From Lachnospiraceae bacterium A2 (GTDB lineage: Bacteria > Bacillota > Clostridia > Lachnospirales > Lachnospiraceae), in assembly GCA_000403315.2 (NCBI GenBank), contig KE159639.1:165323-229322 (forward strand): a stretch of 64,000 nucleotides of DNA, read 5' to 3'. Made by a program: the position numbers and the translations under genes. The notes under the pieces were generated by a model. It searched no databases. It had not been told where the DNA came from and saw only the letters and a program-made list of their open reading frames with translations. Below are positions 43,487-52,373 of this stretch, piece by piece; positions within the stretch are counted from its first letter, which is position 1, and every line of letters starts with the position of its first letter.

Positions 43487-44605
43487 TTATTTTCCTCCTT
43501 CTGCCAGGTTTCTGGCAATCTTTTGAAATTCCCCATTCCCTTTCAGGCCTTCAAACACTGGATGGGACAGGATTTCCTGTACACTCTGCAAAATAAACCC
43601 CTTATCCCTTGGCGCCATATTCCCTAAAGGAAGGCGCTCGATCCATGCATCCAGCAAATCAAAATACCCGTCCCCTTGGAGCAGGATTTCCCCATCCAGC
43701 AGTGCATGGACACATGCTTCAAATTTCCGCAGGAACCCTAACGCTTTTTCTATCTCCCCGTGGCTGGCATAGGCTATGGCAGCTTGGCAGTAAAATTGCG
43801 CCGCGGCATTTGGGTGGAGGCGCTCCAATTGGAATAATTCCATCACGCCTGTTGTCCGCTTTATGGTTTCTTCACACCGCCGCATATCATTTCCATAGAG
43901 GGACAGCGCCATTCCACCATGCCCCACTAAAGTCAGCAGGTTCGCATACTGCCCTATCTGGACATGGCTTTTTGCATCCTCCAGTTCCCCGGCCATCTGG
44001 TAAGCCTGGATCAGCAGTGCGCTGTCCTGCCGTGCAATACGGCTGGGGTCTGTGGCAGGGAGCAATATTTCAATGGCTTCTTTTGCCTTGCCAAGATGGA
44101 GCATGAGCCCTGCCTTTACCACCAAGGCATCCCCGCACACCCCTACATCGCTGCACCCATCCAAAATACGCCCGCACCACCCTACTGCTTCCTTCAGCAC
44201 CTGCCTGCCCCTTTCTTCCGTTCCCGCCATCATAAAATGGTTCCAGCACAGGATGCTAAGCTGCAGCAGGAACGGATAACAGGAATAATACCGGCGCGCC
44301 ATCGCCCGGGTATGCTCCAATGCTTCTTCAAAAGGCAGCGTAGCAAACTCCTTTGCCAACTCCCCATAGCGGCGGCGGATCTGCTCACTGGAAAGCTGCG
44401 CTTCATACCCCATTAGCTCGTCAATAGTTACCCCAAAGAACGCCGCTAACTGGGGCAGCAGCAAAATATCCGGCATACTTTGGGCATTTTCCCATTTGGA
44501 AACAGACGCCTTTGTCACGCCAATAAAATCTGCCAGTTCTTCTTGGGTTAATTTCCGTGCATGGCGCAGGCGGATAATGTTTTCTGATAAATTCAGCACG
44601 TCCAT
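43487..44605 (-). CDS. XRE-type helix-turn-helix regulator with helical-repeat C-terminal domain
   Basis: 372 residues. The N-terminal DNA-binding domain (about 5-60) includes LRHARKLTQEELADFIGVTK and ASVSKWENAQSMPDI. The remaining ~300 residues are TPR-like helices, resembling peptide-sensing regulators of Firmicutes (RRNPP-like layout). It is probably the local regulator of the downstream PLDc_N-ABC genes, with which it is tightly packed. The ATG at 44605 follows AGGAGGAG; the longer frame (to 44674) is not needed. A good promoter lies at 44719-44748. Confidence 0.88.
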   Translation of the reverse strand: MDVLNLSENIIRLRHARKLTQEELADFIGVTKASVSKWENAQSMPDILLLPQLAAFFGVTIDELMGYEAQLSSEQIRRRYGELAKEFATLPFEEALEHTRAMARRYYSCYPFLLQLSILCWNHFMMAGTEERGRQVLKEAVGWCGRILDGCSDVGVCGDALVVKAGLMLHLGKAKEAIEILLPATDPSRIARQDSALLIQAYQMAGELEDAKSHVQIGQYANLLTLVGHGGMALSLYGNDMRRCEETIKRTTGVMELFQLERLHPNAAAQFYCQAAIAYASHGEIEKALGFLRKFEACVHALLDGEILLQGDGYFDLLDAWIERLPLGNMAPRDKGFILQSVQEILSHPVFEGLKGNGEFQKIARNLAEGGK

Positions 44606-44718
44606 TCTGATTCTCCTCCTGTTTTGATTGTTGTTTTCCTTTGGCTGTTTGCTTCCCTTAATTGCTGTTATCAACCCTGTGCATTCACATATCAGTATGC
44701 TTCCGGTTTGCTGGCTTT

Positions 44719-44748
44719 ATTATAATAAACAAATGGGTGGGTTATCAA
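44719..44748 (-). promoter_or_regulatory. Sigma-A promoter for the XRE-ABC operon
   Basis: TTGATA (44743-44748), 18-base spacer, TATAAT (44719-44724) on the minus strand, about 115 bases before the regulator start. Confidence 0.8.
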
Positions 44749-44749
44749 T

Positions 44750-45534
44750 GGATAGGGGCGATACTTTAAGAGATAAAATCAACTGTCAGGAAACTTTCAG
44801 TTTGCAATAATCCGGCGAATAAAACGCCAAATCCTCTATTTTCTTCCATCTTTCTTCTGTAAAACATCCTGCCATACGTTTTGCAATACAGGAAAATTAC
44901 AAAATGCATTGCATAATAATTTTAAATTTTTACCTACAATAGAAAAAGATAAGCAGCTTTACAGATACCCTTTGCATGATGGCAAAAGAAAAACAACACT
45001 GTAACCCAAGTTATCTATTTCCCTGCCCTGCTGACAGTGCAGATAAAAAAGCAATAATAGCCCCTGATACCTCTCTTTCTGGATTTACCCTGCAGGCATA
45101 TAACTATACTATTGAGCCAAAAGGTCTTGCTGCCTTTGGCAGCATAGGCATCTTGCACAAAAAACGCTCTGGAAAGCCAGCTTTTCAGAGCGCTTTTATG
45201 TGCAAAGTGTTTCCATCAACTTTGTGTTGGAAACCTTTTGGCACTATAAATTACAAAATGGGGAAACTCAAAGTAACTGGAAAACACGAAACTGCAAATT
45301 AGTATATAAGTTGGCCATACAAAGGAAAAGGTGGGTAAGAATGTCCTTTCAGATAAAATCAAATAGAACAGAAAACAGAATACATCCGCCGCCTAACAAA
45401 CAATATATTTTCTTATACCAAAGAACAGTTACCTGCCCTATGCGGCGATTTAACATATTTTATTTCCGAATCCACATGCCCAAACCCGCGGAGGGCTTCT
45501 ACTGCTCCCTTAATCCCTTCCTGCTGCCCTTGCT
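44750..45534. other. Gene-free stretch of about 785 bases
   Basis: No convincing gene is seen. The open frame at 44976-45302 (+) has no family-like features. A short stretch near 45378-45480 (+) reads RRLTNNIFSYTKEQLPALCG in one frame and may be a fragment of a lost gene. The region contains the hairpin repeat at 45138-45205 and replaces the missing 3' end of the FGGY kinase, so it may be a rearrangement scar. Confidence 0.5.
45138..45205. repeat. 26-bp dispersed repeat with long hairpin, copy 2
   Basis: 45138-45163 is identical to 36014-36039. It runs into a long palindrome (45153-45205): TTGCACAAAAAACGCTCTG and CAGAGCGCTTTTATGTGCAA, with AAAGC/GCTTT inside. It could terminate transcription in both directions. 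Confidence 0.75.
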
Positions 45535-46491
45535 CTAGAGCGTGTCAATAAACCATTTTAAGGCCGCCCCGCTGGTCTGTATGGGCGCGTCAAAAATCCA
45601 CGGCATCCCATCAATGGCACAAGGCCTTGTCACCACTGGCACATCAGGCGCACTTTTGGTTTCGCTGCCCACAAATACCAATGAAGTAGTCCCTGAAGAT
45701 TCCCCGGCTTCCCCAAGCCTGCTCATGCCCGTTGCATGCATGGATGCCATGGCGTCACTACACCCGGCAATGACTGGAATCCCGGAAATCAACCCTGTTT
45801 CCCGAGCTGCTTCTTCCGTTACAAACCCAATAATCTCGTCTACTAATTTCAGCGGCGGCAGCATTTTATGCAAATCCACCCCTATCACTTCCCCAATTTC
45901 ATCCGACCAGTCCATGGTGCTAATATTTAAACATTGGGTTCTTGAAGCCTGGTCAATATCGGACGTCATGATTCCTGTCAGCTTGAAATTAATATAGGAG
46001 CTTGCCTGCAAAAAATACGCAGTTTTGGCAAACAATTCCGGCTGGTTCTTTTTAAACCACATAATCTTATTGGGAAGGAAAGCCACCGCAGGCTGCCCTC
46101 CCACAATCTGCACAAACCGGTCATAGCCAACTGCCGCCACAATGGCATGGAGCTCTGCCGCCGAACGGTTATCCTGATATGTCATGGCCGTCCGGACAGG
46201 GTTCCCCTCAGCATCCACCGGCAGCATGGACACCGTATGGGAGCTTATGGATATCCCCCGGATCCGCTTCACTACCTCACTGCCCGCTTGGCTGGCAGGG
46301 GAACGGAAAATATCCACAGTATTTGCCCACCATTCCCCTGCATCCTGTTCCTGCATGTTCAGCCCCGGGCTTAAAAAACGGCTGGGCCTGCTTGCTTCTG
46401 CCGCTACTGTCCCATCCTCCCCAAGTATCACTGCCTTAATGTTTGTTGTGCCGCAATCCATCCCTAATAAATAATTTTCCACTTTTGCCAT
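45535..46491 (-). pseudogene. FGGY-family carbohydrate kinase, 3'-truncated
   Basis: The first 318 residues of a kinase that should be about 490-530. The N-terminal phosphate-binding motif YLLGMDCGTTNIKAVILG is intact. TYQDNRSAAELHAI and the start of the second domain (GIPVIAGCSDAMASMHATG) are also present. The frame then stops after ALKWFIDTL with TAG. The lost part carries the rest of the ATP site, so activity is unlikely. The sugar cannot be named; xylulokinase-like or gluconate/erythritol-type kinases are possible. The ATG at 46491 follows AAAGGAGAAG; the longer frame (to 46707) is not used. It is divergent from the alcohol dehydrogenase gene. Confidence 0.8.
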
Positions 46492-46657
46492 GTTTCTTCT
46501 CCTTTGCTTTCTATTTCTATCTTTACAATAATAAAATCCCCCTTTCCCCTCAACTTCATATTTTCCTGATAATTCTGGAAAAAACGTACACCCTGCATTC
46601 TGCCCCGTCACTTCCCCTGCCGTATCTTTCTTCCGTAAGTATGTGGCAATATCCTGT

Positions 46658-46686
46658 TTGATAGTTATTCCCCACTTTCCTATACT
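46658..46686 (+). promoter_or_regulatory. Sigma-A promoter for the zinc alcohol dehydrogenase gene
   Basis: TTGATA (46658-46663), 17-base spacer, TATACT (46681-46686), 39 bases before the start codon. Confidence 0.8.
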
Positions 46687-46725
46687 GTACTTATAAACCC
46701 AAAACAAGAAAGGAGTTATTCTACT

Positions 46726-47781
46726 ATGAATACTATGAAAGCAGCATTAATGTATGGCCCAAACGATATCCGGGTGGAGGAAACCCCCAAGCCAGAATGC
46801 CCCACCGATGGGCTTATCCTAAAAATTATGTCCGTAGGTTTATGCGGCTCCGACATCCGTAACCTGACGACGGATTCCAGAAAAGGGGACTACCCTTTTA
46901 TCTACGGGCACGAAATCGTAGGCTATGTGGAAGAAACCGGGCCGGAAGAAACCAAGTACAGCGTAGGCGACAGGCTCTTCCTGTTCCCGGGTACTTATTG
47001 CATGGAATGTGAAGAATGCATCAGCGGCCACAGCGAAAATTGCTCCAATACCGCCGTTGCAAAATTGGCAGGAACCGGAGGGTTCGCCCAATATGTAGCC
47101 GTATCTGGTGAAAAAATCCGCCGCGGCGGCATCTACGAAATCCCGGACGGCGTATCCTTTGACGCTGCAAGCCTTGGGGAGCCTTTAACCTCTGTATTTG
47201 CCTGCTTGGAAAATATAAAAGTAGGCTATCCAGACACTTTGGTTATCATCGGGGCCGGGCCAATCGGGTGCTTTATGGCGCAGCTCGCCAAAATCCGGGG
47301 CGCCCAGAAAGTAATCATGGTTGACATCAGCCATTCCCGCCTAGAAATGGCAAAGGGCTTTGGGGTAGACTTCACTGTAAATAGTTCTGAAACCGACCCC
47401 ATAGAAGCCATACAAAAACTGACCAACAACAAGGGGGCAGATAAAGTAATTTCCGCTACGCCAGTGAACGCCACACAGGCCCAAAGCATCCATATGGTAA
47501 AAAAAGGCGGCCTTGCTGTATTCTTCGGCGGTGTGCCAAAAGGCTCCCTGACAGAGCTTGACTGCAACTTAATCCACTATAACAACATTTGGATTAAAGG
47601 GCACTTTGGCGCCTCCTACAGCCAGTCCAAGCGGGCGTTCCAGCTTGCTGTTTCCCCTTCCTTCCCGACGGAAAAATTCATTACCCATATCCTTCCGCTA
47701 GAACGTATCAGCGAAGGGATACAGCTCACAAAGGCTGGGGAAGCAATCAAAGTTGTGCTCCACCCCTGGGACGAAGCTTAA
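46726..47781 (+). CDS. Zinc-dependent medium-chain alcohol/polyol dehydrogenase
   Basis: 351-residue NAD(P)-dependent dehydrogenase of the sorbitol/threonine dehydrogenase group. The catalytic zinc site is seen in GLCGSDIRN and GHEIVGYVEE. Structural-zinc cysteines are CMECEECISGHSENC (four Cys). The nucleotide-binding VIIGAGPIGCFMAQLAKIRG is near 168-187. With the adjacent kinase fragment and MFS genes it suggests a polyol or sugar-acid pathway; galactitol-1-phosphate- or sorbitol-type substrates are guesses. It has a clear promoter upstream and a strong terminator downstream. The gene looks intact although both neighbours are damaged. Confidence 0.9.
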   Translation: MNTMKAALMYGPNDIRVEETPKPECPTDGLILKIMSVGLCGSDIRNLTTDSRKGDYPFIYGHEIVGYVEETGPEETKYSVGDRLFLFPGTYCMECEECISGHSENCSNTAVAKLAGTGGFAQYVAVSGEKIRRGGIYEIPDGVSFDAASLGEPLTSVFACLENIKVGYPDTLVIIGAGPIGCFMAQLAKIRGAQKVIMVDISHSRLEMAKGFGVDFTVNSSETDPIEAIQKLTNNKGADKVISATPVNATQAQSIHMVKKGGLAVFFGGVPKGSLTELDCNLIHYNNIWIKGHFGASYSQSKRAFQLAVSPSFPTEKFITHILPLERISEGIQLTKAGEAIKVVLHPWDEA

Positions 47782-47823
47782 CCTCAGAACCTCCTGCGAA
47801 ACGGGGGTTCCCAGAAAACCAGA

Positions 47824-47854
47824 AAGCCATTCAGGGACGCCCTGAATGGCTTTT
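47824..47854. terminator. Bidirectional terminator between convergent genes
   Basis: AAGCCATTCAGGG-ACG-CCCTGAATGGCTT is a perfect 13-bp stem with TTTTC after it on the + strand. It serves the dehydrogenase gene and probably the convergent MFS fragment. Confidence 0.88.
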
Positions 47855-47907
47855 CACGCTCTAGGCTGCCACGTTGCTTACAACAGGGCGCCTATTATAA
47901 TTTCCCC

Positions 47908-48567
47908 TTAGTTCTGGGAATCCAGGGCCTGTGCGTCCGTTGTTGGTGCTTTCAGGCAGGCCACTATGCCAATCACTGCCAAGGCCGCTGCGGACACAGT
48001 GAATCGGTTTGCAATATCATCCCCCATCAGCCCTGCCACAGGGTTTACCACATAAGCAGAAATAAAGTTCCCTACATTATAGGTTGCAGAGATTATGGCT
48101 ATCGCCAGGGACGCCTGTGCTGCCGGGACCATATTGGCCCCAAAAGTAACTGCCCCCGGATTGCGGATTGCAAACCCAATCCCTACCAATACCGCACCAA
48201 TGCAAATCATGGGGAAGCTTGTCGTCATGCCAACGATTGCCGTGCCGGCTGCCATTACAAGGATGGACGCCCCTATGGTGAACCGCTTGAAGGTTTTTAC
48301 CACAAAGCCAGGCATCAGCCCCCCTATAATCCCAATTACCTGCATAATGGATGCCACTGTCCCTGCCGTACTGGCATCCCCAATCCCTTTTCTGTCAATG
48401 TACATTGCAATATTTGTATTGAAGGTAGCAACAAAAATCCCTGTAATCAGGCAGAGGGCGCCAAAATAGACCATGCCGCCGGAAATTCCTCCGGATCCGC
48501 CTTTTTCAGCCTTGGGCGTAGTTTCTCCCTTTGGCACTGTCAGCAGGATAATGATAATGATGGGCAA
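47908..48567 (-). pseudogene. MFS transporter, C-terminal half (split gene)
   Basis: 219 codons encode helices equivalent to TM7-12: GGMVYFGALCLITGIFVATF, GTVASIMQVIGIIGGLMPGF and four more, ending QALDSQN. The first residues (PIIIIILLTVPKGETTPK) look like the end of TM6 plus the central loop of an MFS protein. The only start is a TTG inside the upstream half, without a ribosome site. It overlaps the N-terminal half by 28 bases in another frame. It is read as a frameshifted or rearranged gene rather than an independent protein. Confidence 0.8.
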
Positions 48568-49169
48568 TCAATAGGGTTGTCCCGCAAGGTAACATACCCA
48601 TAAACTGCCAGCAGGGCAGCCGAAACCGCAAAGGCAGCAAGGCTTGTCCGGTAATCTGCCAGCCCCAGCAAAAATGTCATCAGCGGAGCCAATACGGCTG
48701 TCCCGATATTTGCCCCAATGGTGCTGATTCCATTTACAACGCCGCGTTTTTTAGGGAACCAGTCCGACTGCATCGGGCCGGTGCATAGATAAAAGCATCC
48801 CTGCCCGCAGCTAACCATAATGCACTGCGCAAGTGCATACATGACAATATTCGTTGCCCGCAAAAACAGGAAATAGAAGGCTGCCCCAAAAATCAGGAAC
48901 AGGGCTGCGCTCACCTTCCTTCCTCCAAACCTGTCACGGAATTTGGCAATCACCAGCATCATTGCAACGCCTACGAAGCCTGCCACTGTCCCCATGCTCA
49001 GGCAAAGTTCATAATCTAAGCCCGAACCCTCTGCAATGGCTGGAAGGGCAATATTCAGCCCATCGTTCACCCCGGCATTTGTCACCAGCATGGCCAAAAT
49101 TGCAAAAACCATCAGATGCCAGCCTTTCCCCAAATGAAAACTTTCCCTAATTGTTAATTTTTCTTTCAT
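48540..49169 (-). pseudogene. MFS transporter, N-terminal half (split gene)
   Basis: 209 codons with TM1-6. They start MKEKLTIRESFHLGKGWHLM and include NAGVNDGLNIALPAIAEGSG and the helix 2-3 loop KFRDRFGGRKVSAALF with the MFS signature. The frame ends soon after TM6 (YVTLRDNPIDCPSLSLSC). A short direct repeat (ATCATTATCATTATC on the minus strand) lies exactly at the junction with the other half, a likely slippage or recombination point. The N-half resembles OFA-like carriers. The ATG at 49169 has only a weak ribosome site; the frame extends to 49262. Confidence 0.8.
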
Positions 49170-49293
49170 ATAGTTTTTTCTCAGTCCCTTCTGCTCAATT
49201 TGGCTAGCCATGATTGTACTATACCGTGCCAAATGCCCTTCCTGCAACCGCACTTTTTCCATATCATTCCTGAAAACCTTGCAACAGCCCCAT

Positions 49294-49327
49294 AAAAAAC
49301 CGCCCAGTTTCCGAAGAAACCGGACGG
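49294..49327 (-). terminator. Intrinsic terminator of the MacAB-like operon
   Basis: On the minus strand, CCGTCCGGTTTC and GGAAACTGGGCGG form a 12-13-bp stem with a TTC loop, followed by six T. It lies about 60 bases after the permease stop. Confidence 0.88.
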
Positions 49328-49388
49328 CTTTTCCTGCCTGAACCCTATATAAGATACAATTTTACCAAATTAGCTTCCGTTCCCCAGG

Positions 49389-50642
49389 CTACTCATGCCG
49401 CAGCGCATCAATGGGGTTTAAGTTTGCCGCCTTATAGGAAGGCAGCAGCCCGAAAATAATCCCAATTGCCATAGAAAACAGCACGGCCAAAATAGATACC
49501 GGGATGCTGATGGCTACCAGCGTGCCGGTCACCTTGGAAATCACCTGTGCCAGAATAATCCCCACAATCACGCCAATCAGCCCTCCCAGGCTGGTGAGCA
49601 CTGCCGCTTCTGTCAGGAACTGCCCCAAAATCCTGTTTTTGCGGGCCCCGATCGCTTTTTTCAGGCCAATTTCCTGTGTACGCTCCGTGACGGACACCAG
49701 CATGATGTTCATAACGCCAATACCGCCTACCAGCAGGGAAATCCCTGCAATCCAGATTAACATGGTGTTGGTGGACTGGCTTAAGTTCTGGATATCTTCT
49801 GCCTGCTTCAGCAAGTCCGCCGCCTTATACCTCATGGTTTCATCCGTCACGTTCAGCCCGTTATTTAAAATATTAGAAGCTTCCTTCCCGGCTACCGTCA
49901 TATTGTCCACACTGTCCAGCTTTAAGACCACAGACTGGGGCTCGTCATAATTGTAGAGCAGCGGCCAGATTGCATCCGTCACATAGACTGCGCCGTTGCT
50001 GGATTCCGCATAGGTTTCATAATCCTCCCTGCTGTTGATGACTGGCTCAAACTTGGAGGATTTTGTGATTATCCCAATTACGATAAAAGGCTCCTGCTGG
50101 ATTTCAATGGTTTTGCCTATGGGGTCTGCCCCCTGGAACAAGGTTTCTGCAGAGCTTTCGTCCAAAACCGCCACCTTGCGGAACTTCTCATAATCGGACC
50201 CATAAAACCCCCGGCCCTGCTTTAAAATAAAATTGCAGGTATCCAGATAATTTTTGTCAATCCCATACACCTTCCCGCCGGACATAGGCGTATTCTGGTA
50301 ATACACCGCATTGTATGTTTCCCTTGAAACGTAGAGGGATGCATTATCCACATGGTCCAGCTCCACAAGCTGTTCCCTTGTTTCCTCGGAAATCACGGGC
50401 ACCCCGTCAGGAATCCCGTAAAAATCTATTTCATAGGTGTTGTCCCCCTGATAAAGCTGTACGTCCACCGTGTTTTCCCCGGAGCCGATAAGGTTTTCCT
50501 TAATCTGCTCATTTGTCCCCTTAATCGTTGAAACTATGGCTATAATCGCCGCAATCCCGATAATAATGCCCAGCATGGTAAGAAAGGAACGCATTTTGTG
50601 CGACCAAAGCCCCTGAAAGGACAACCTGATATTTTCTAGCAT
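49389..50642 (-). CDS. MacB-like ABC transporter permease
   Basis: 417-residue MacB/FtsX permease. The N-terminal helix (MRSFLTMLGIIIGIAAIIAI) precedes a ~240-residue extracellular MacB_PCD domain. Three C-terminal helices include the family-typical GGIGVMNIMLVSVTERTQEI and AIGARKNRILGQFLTEA. The end, KAANLNPIDALRHE, is the conserved MacB tail. It partners the ATPase at 52366-53058 and adaptors in the same operon, probably exporting peptides or antibiotics across the single membrane. The ATG at 50642 follows ATGGAGGAG; the extra upstream frame is not used. It is the last gene before the terminator. Confidence 0.92.
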   Translation of the reverse strand: MLENIRLSFQGLWSHKMRSFLTMLGIIIGIAAIIAIVSTIKGTNEQIKENLIGSGENTVDVQLYQGDNTYEIDFYGIPDGVPVISEETREQLVELDHVDNASLYVSRETYNAVYYQNTPMSGGKVYGIDKNYLDTCNFILKQGRGFYGSDYEKFRKVAVLDESSAETLFQGADPIGKTIEIQQEPFIVIGIITKSSKFEPVINSREDYETYAESSNGAVYVTDAIWPLLYNYDEPQSVVLKLDSVDNMTVAGKEASNILNNGLNVTDETMRYKAADLLKQAEDIQNLSQSTNTMLIWIAGISLLVGGIGVMNIMLVSVTERTQEIGLKKAIGARKNRILGQFLTEAAVLTSLGGLIGVIVGIILAQVISKVTGTLVAISIPVSILAVLFSMAIGIIFGLLPSYKAANLNPIDALRHE

Positions 50643-50729
50643 CTGCTTTTCTCCTCCATTCTCCGCCCTTATGCAGATAACTCCCTGAACCTGCCTGCCC
50701 GCAGGCAGCGCGTGCGCCATGGCGGCTGG

Positions 50730-52373
50730 CTATTCAGAATCCTGCACTTTTACGCCTTCCTTTGCTTCTTTGCCATAGGGGAACGCAATCCTGTCATCCA
50801 GCGTCAGGCCGGAAAGGATTTCCACCTGCCCCCACGCTGTCTTGCCTGTTTTCACATACTGCTTTACCAGACGGTCATTTTCGTCTGCTTTCAGCACATA
50901 TTTCTTGCCGTCCTCCTCCCGGACATACGCTTTTTCGATGGAAATCCCATCCTGGGCCTGGGCCTTGGACATTCTCAGATCCACATATTCCCCATTGCGA
51001 AGCCCCTCGGTATTTTCAATATAAGCAGTGTAGGGATAATAGGATACGTTAGGGTTCCCGTCGCCGCCCCATGCGTTGCTGTATTCTTGGGGATAAGGGG
51101 AAATTTCCGTAATCTTGGCTTCAAAATTCATGCCGCTTTCCCAGGAGTTCGCATATACTACCTGCCCCACCTGGATCTCCCCAAGCTGCAGTTCGCTTAA
51201 GGATCCGCTGACATACAGCCCTTCCGAGCCTGTAACCGTAAGGAAAGGTTCCCCGCTGGCGGGGTTCTCCTTGTCACCCACAGATTTCACCACGCCGTTT
51301 ACCGTTGCTTTTACCACGCCGTCCCCGGAAATTTTCTTCATCTGTTCCAGTTCCAGTTCCTCTTTCCGCCTGGTTAAATCCAGGTCGCGGATTTCTTCTT
51401 CTTTTTCCCGTATCATTTTAGACAGTTCTTCCGCAGTATACCCTTCCGGCTCGTCAAAGTCTTCAAAAGAAGGCTCCTCGTAATCGTCCGGCTCCTCATA
51501 GTCATCCGGCTCCTCATAAACGTCATCGTCTGGTTCCTCGTAGCCATCCGGCTCCTCCGGTTCTTCCTCCACAATCTGGGACCTGGTGTGCACAGACCAT
51601 TTGGAATCGTCCGGGAGGGTCGGGAACCCGCTCTTGCTGCTGATTTTCCAAGACCGGAGCAATTTCCCGGACAGCTCATTCCCTTTATGGATCTCCAGGC
51701 TGACATAGATAGTTTTGTCTTCCTGCTCCGACAGGCTGTTGATAAATTCCCCCAGCACATAGCATTCCGGGGCGCAGAGGTATATATACGGCTCCTCAGC
51801 GGTCCCTGCCCCGTCGGTTGGCTTGGCGCCCCGGCTGATGAAATTATAGGCGTCCCCTGTTTTCTCAGCAGGAGCCTCCTCTAACGTCATGAACTCCTGC
51901 GGTTCCGGGTCTGGCTCCGGGTCTGGCTCCGGGTCTGGTTCCGGGTCTGGTTCCGGGTCTGTCCTTGGGACAATTGGCTTCGTTTTTTTCAGCTTTTCCA
52001 ACTGCCGCTTAGAGGCCTCCAGCCTGTTCAGCGTAGTGGAAACATCCAGTTCCTTCATTTCCAGTTCCAGGTTCGTCATTGTCATGTCATAGGAAAGCAG
52101 CGGGTCGCCTGCTGAAACAGTCTGGCCTTCCTCTACAAAAACCTCCACGATTTTTTTCTCGTCCAGAGGATATACTTCCTGGGATTTATCATTGGTGACC
52201 GTACCGGAGCTTGTCATTTCATTTTCATAATAATTATTCAAGCTGGACACATAGTACACCTTTGCCGTCTTTGTGCCGCTTTGGTAATTCTGGTATGCCT
52301 TTATCCCGCCAAAAACAGCAATGCCTGCAACACCAAGGGATACCGCCGTAATTATGATTGCTTTTTTATTCAT
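50730..52373 (-). CDS. Membrane-fusion adaptor (MacA/HlyD type) with inserted domain and acidic repeats
   Basis: 547-residue membrane-anchored adaptor. It has an N-terminal helix (AIIITAVSLGVAGIAVFGGI) and a barrel-sandwich half (EVYPLDEKKIVEVFVEEGQT). The second half sits near 365-400 (VKATVNGVVKSVGDKENPAS). In place of a plain coiled-coil hairpin there are five DPEP repeats (about 138-160). A ~100-residue Cys-containing segment follows (YIYLCAPECYVLGEFINSLS onward), then EEPDDY-type repeats (about 275-310). A short coiled coil comes after that. Typical adaptors are 350-420 residues. The start overlaps the ATPase stop by 8 bases. Confidence 0.88.
   Translation of the reverse strand: MNKKAIIITAVSLGVAGIAVFGGIKAYQNYQSGTKTAKVYYVSSLNNYYENEMTSSGTVTNDKSQEVYPLDEKKIVEVFVEEGQTVSAGDPLLSYDMTMTNLELEMKELDVSTTLNRLEASKRQLEKLKKTKPIVPRTDPEPDPEPDPEPDPEPDPEPQEFMTLEEAPAEKTGDAYNFISRGAKPTDGAGTAEEPYIYLCAPECYVLGEFINSLSEQEDKTIYVSLEIHKGNELSGKLLRSWKISSKSGFPTLPDDSKWSVHTRSQIVEEEPEEPDGYEEPDDDVYEEPDDYEEPDDYEEPSFEDFDEPEGYTAEELSKMIREKEEEIRDLDLTRRKEELELEQMKKISGDGVVKATVNGVVKSVGDKENPASGEPFLTVTGSEGLYVSGSLSELQLGEIQVGQVVYANSWESGMNFEAKITEISPYPQEYSNAWGGDGNPNVSYYPYTAYIENTEGLRNGEYVDLRMSKAQAQDGISIEKAYVREEDGKKYVLKADENDRLVKQYVKTGKTAWGQVEILSGLTLDDRIAFPYGKEAKEGVKVQDSE

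Noticed and set aside
44976-45302. 108-codon + strand open frame in the gene-poor stretch.
   Set aside because: It overlaps the hairpin repeat, has no clear ribosome site and no recognisable motif.
45535-45550. Truncation of the FGGY kinase by the same MITE-like element as at 18.0 kb (shared GACACGCTCTAG).
   Set aside because: The orientation is wrong: the element's interior would have to be on the kinase side, and no second arm is present, so the 12-base match is probably chance.
51889-51970. CRISPR-like or satellite array from regularly spaced 12-bp repeats.
   Set aside because: The units are contiguous with no spacers and lie in frame inside an adaptor gene, encoding DPEP repeats.
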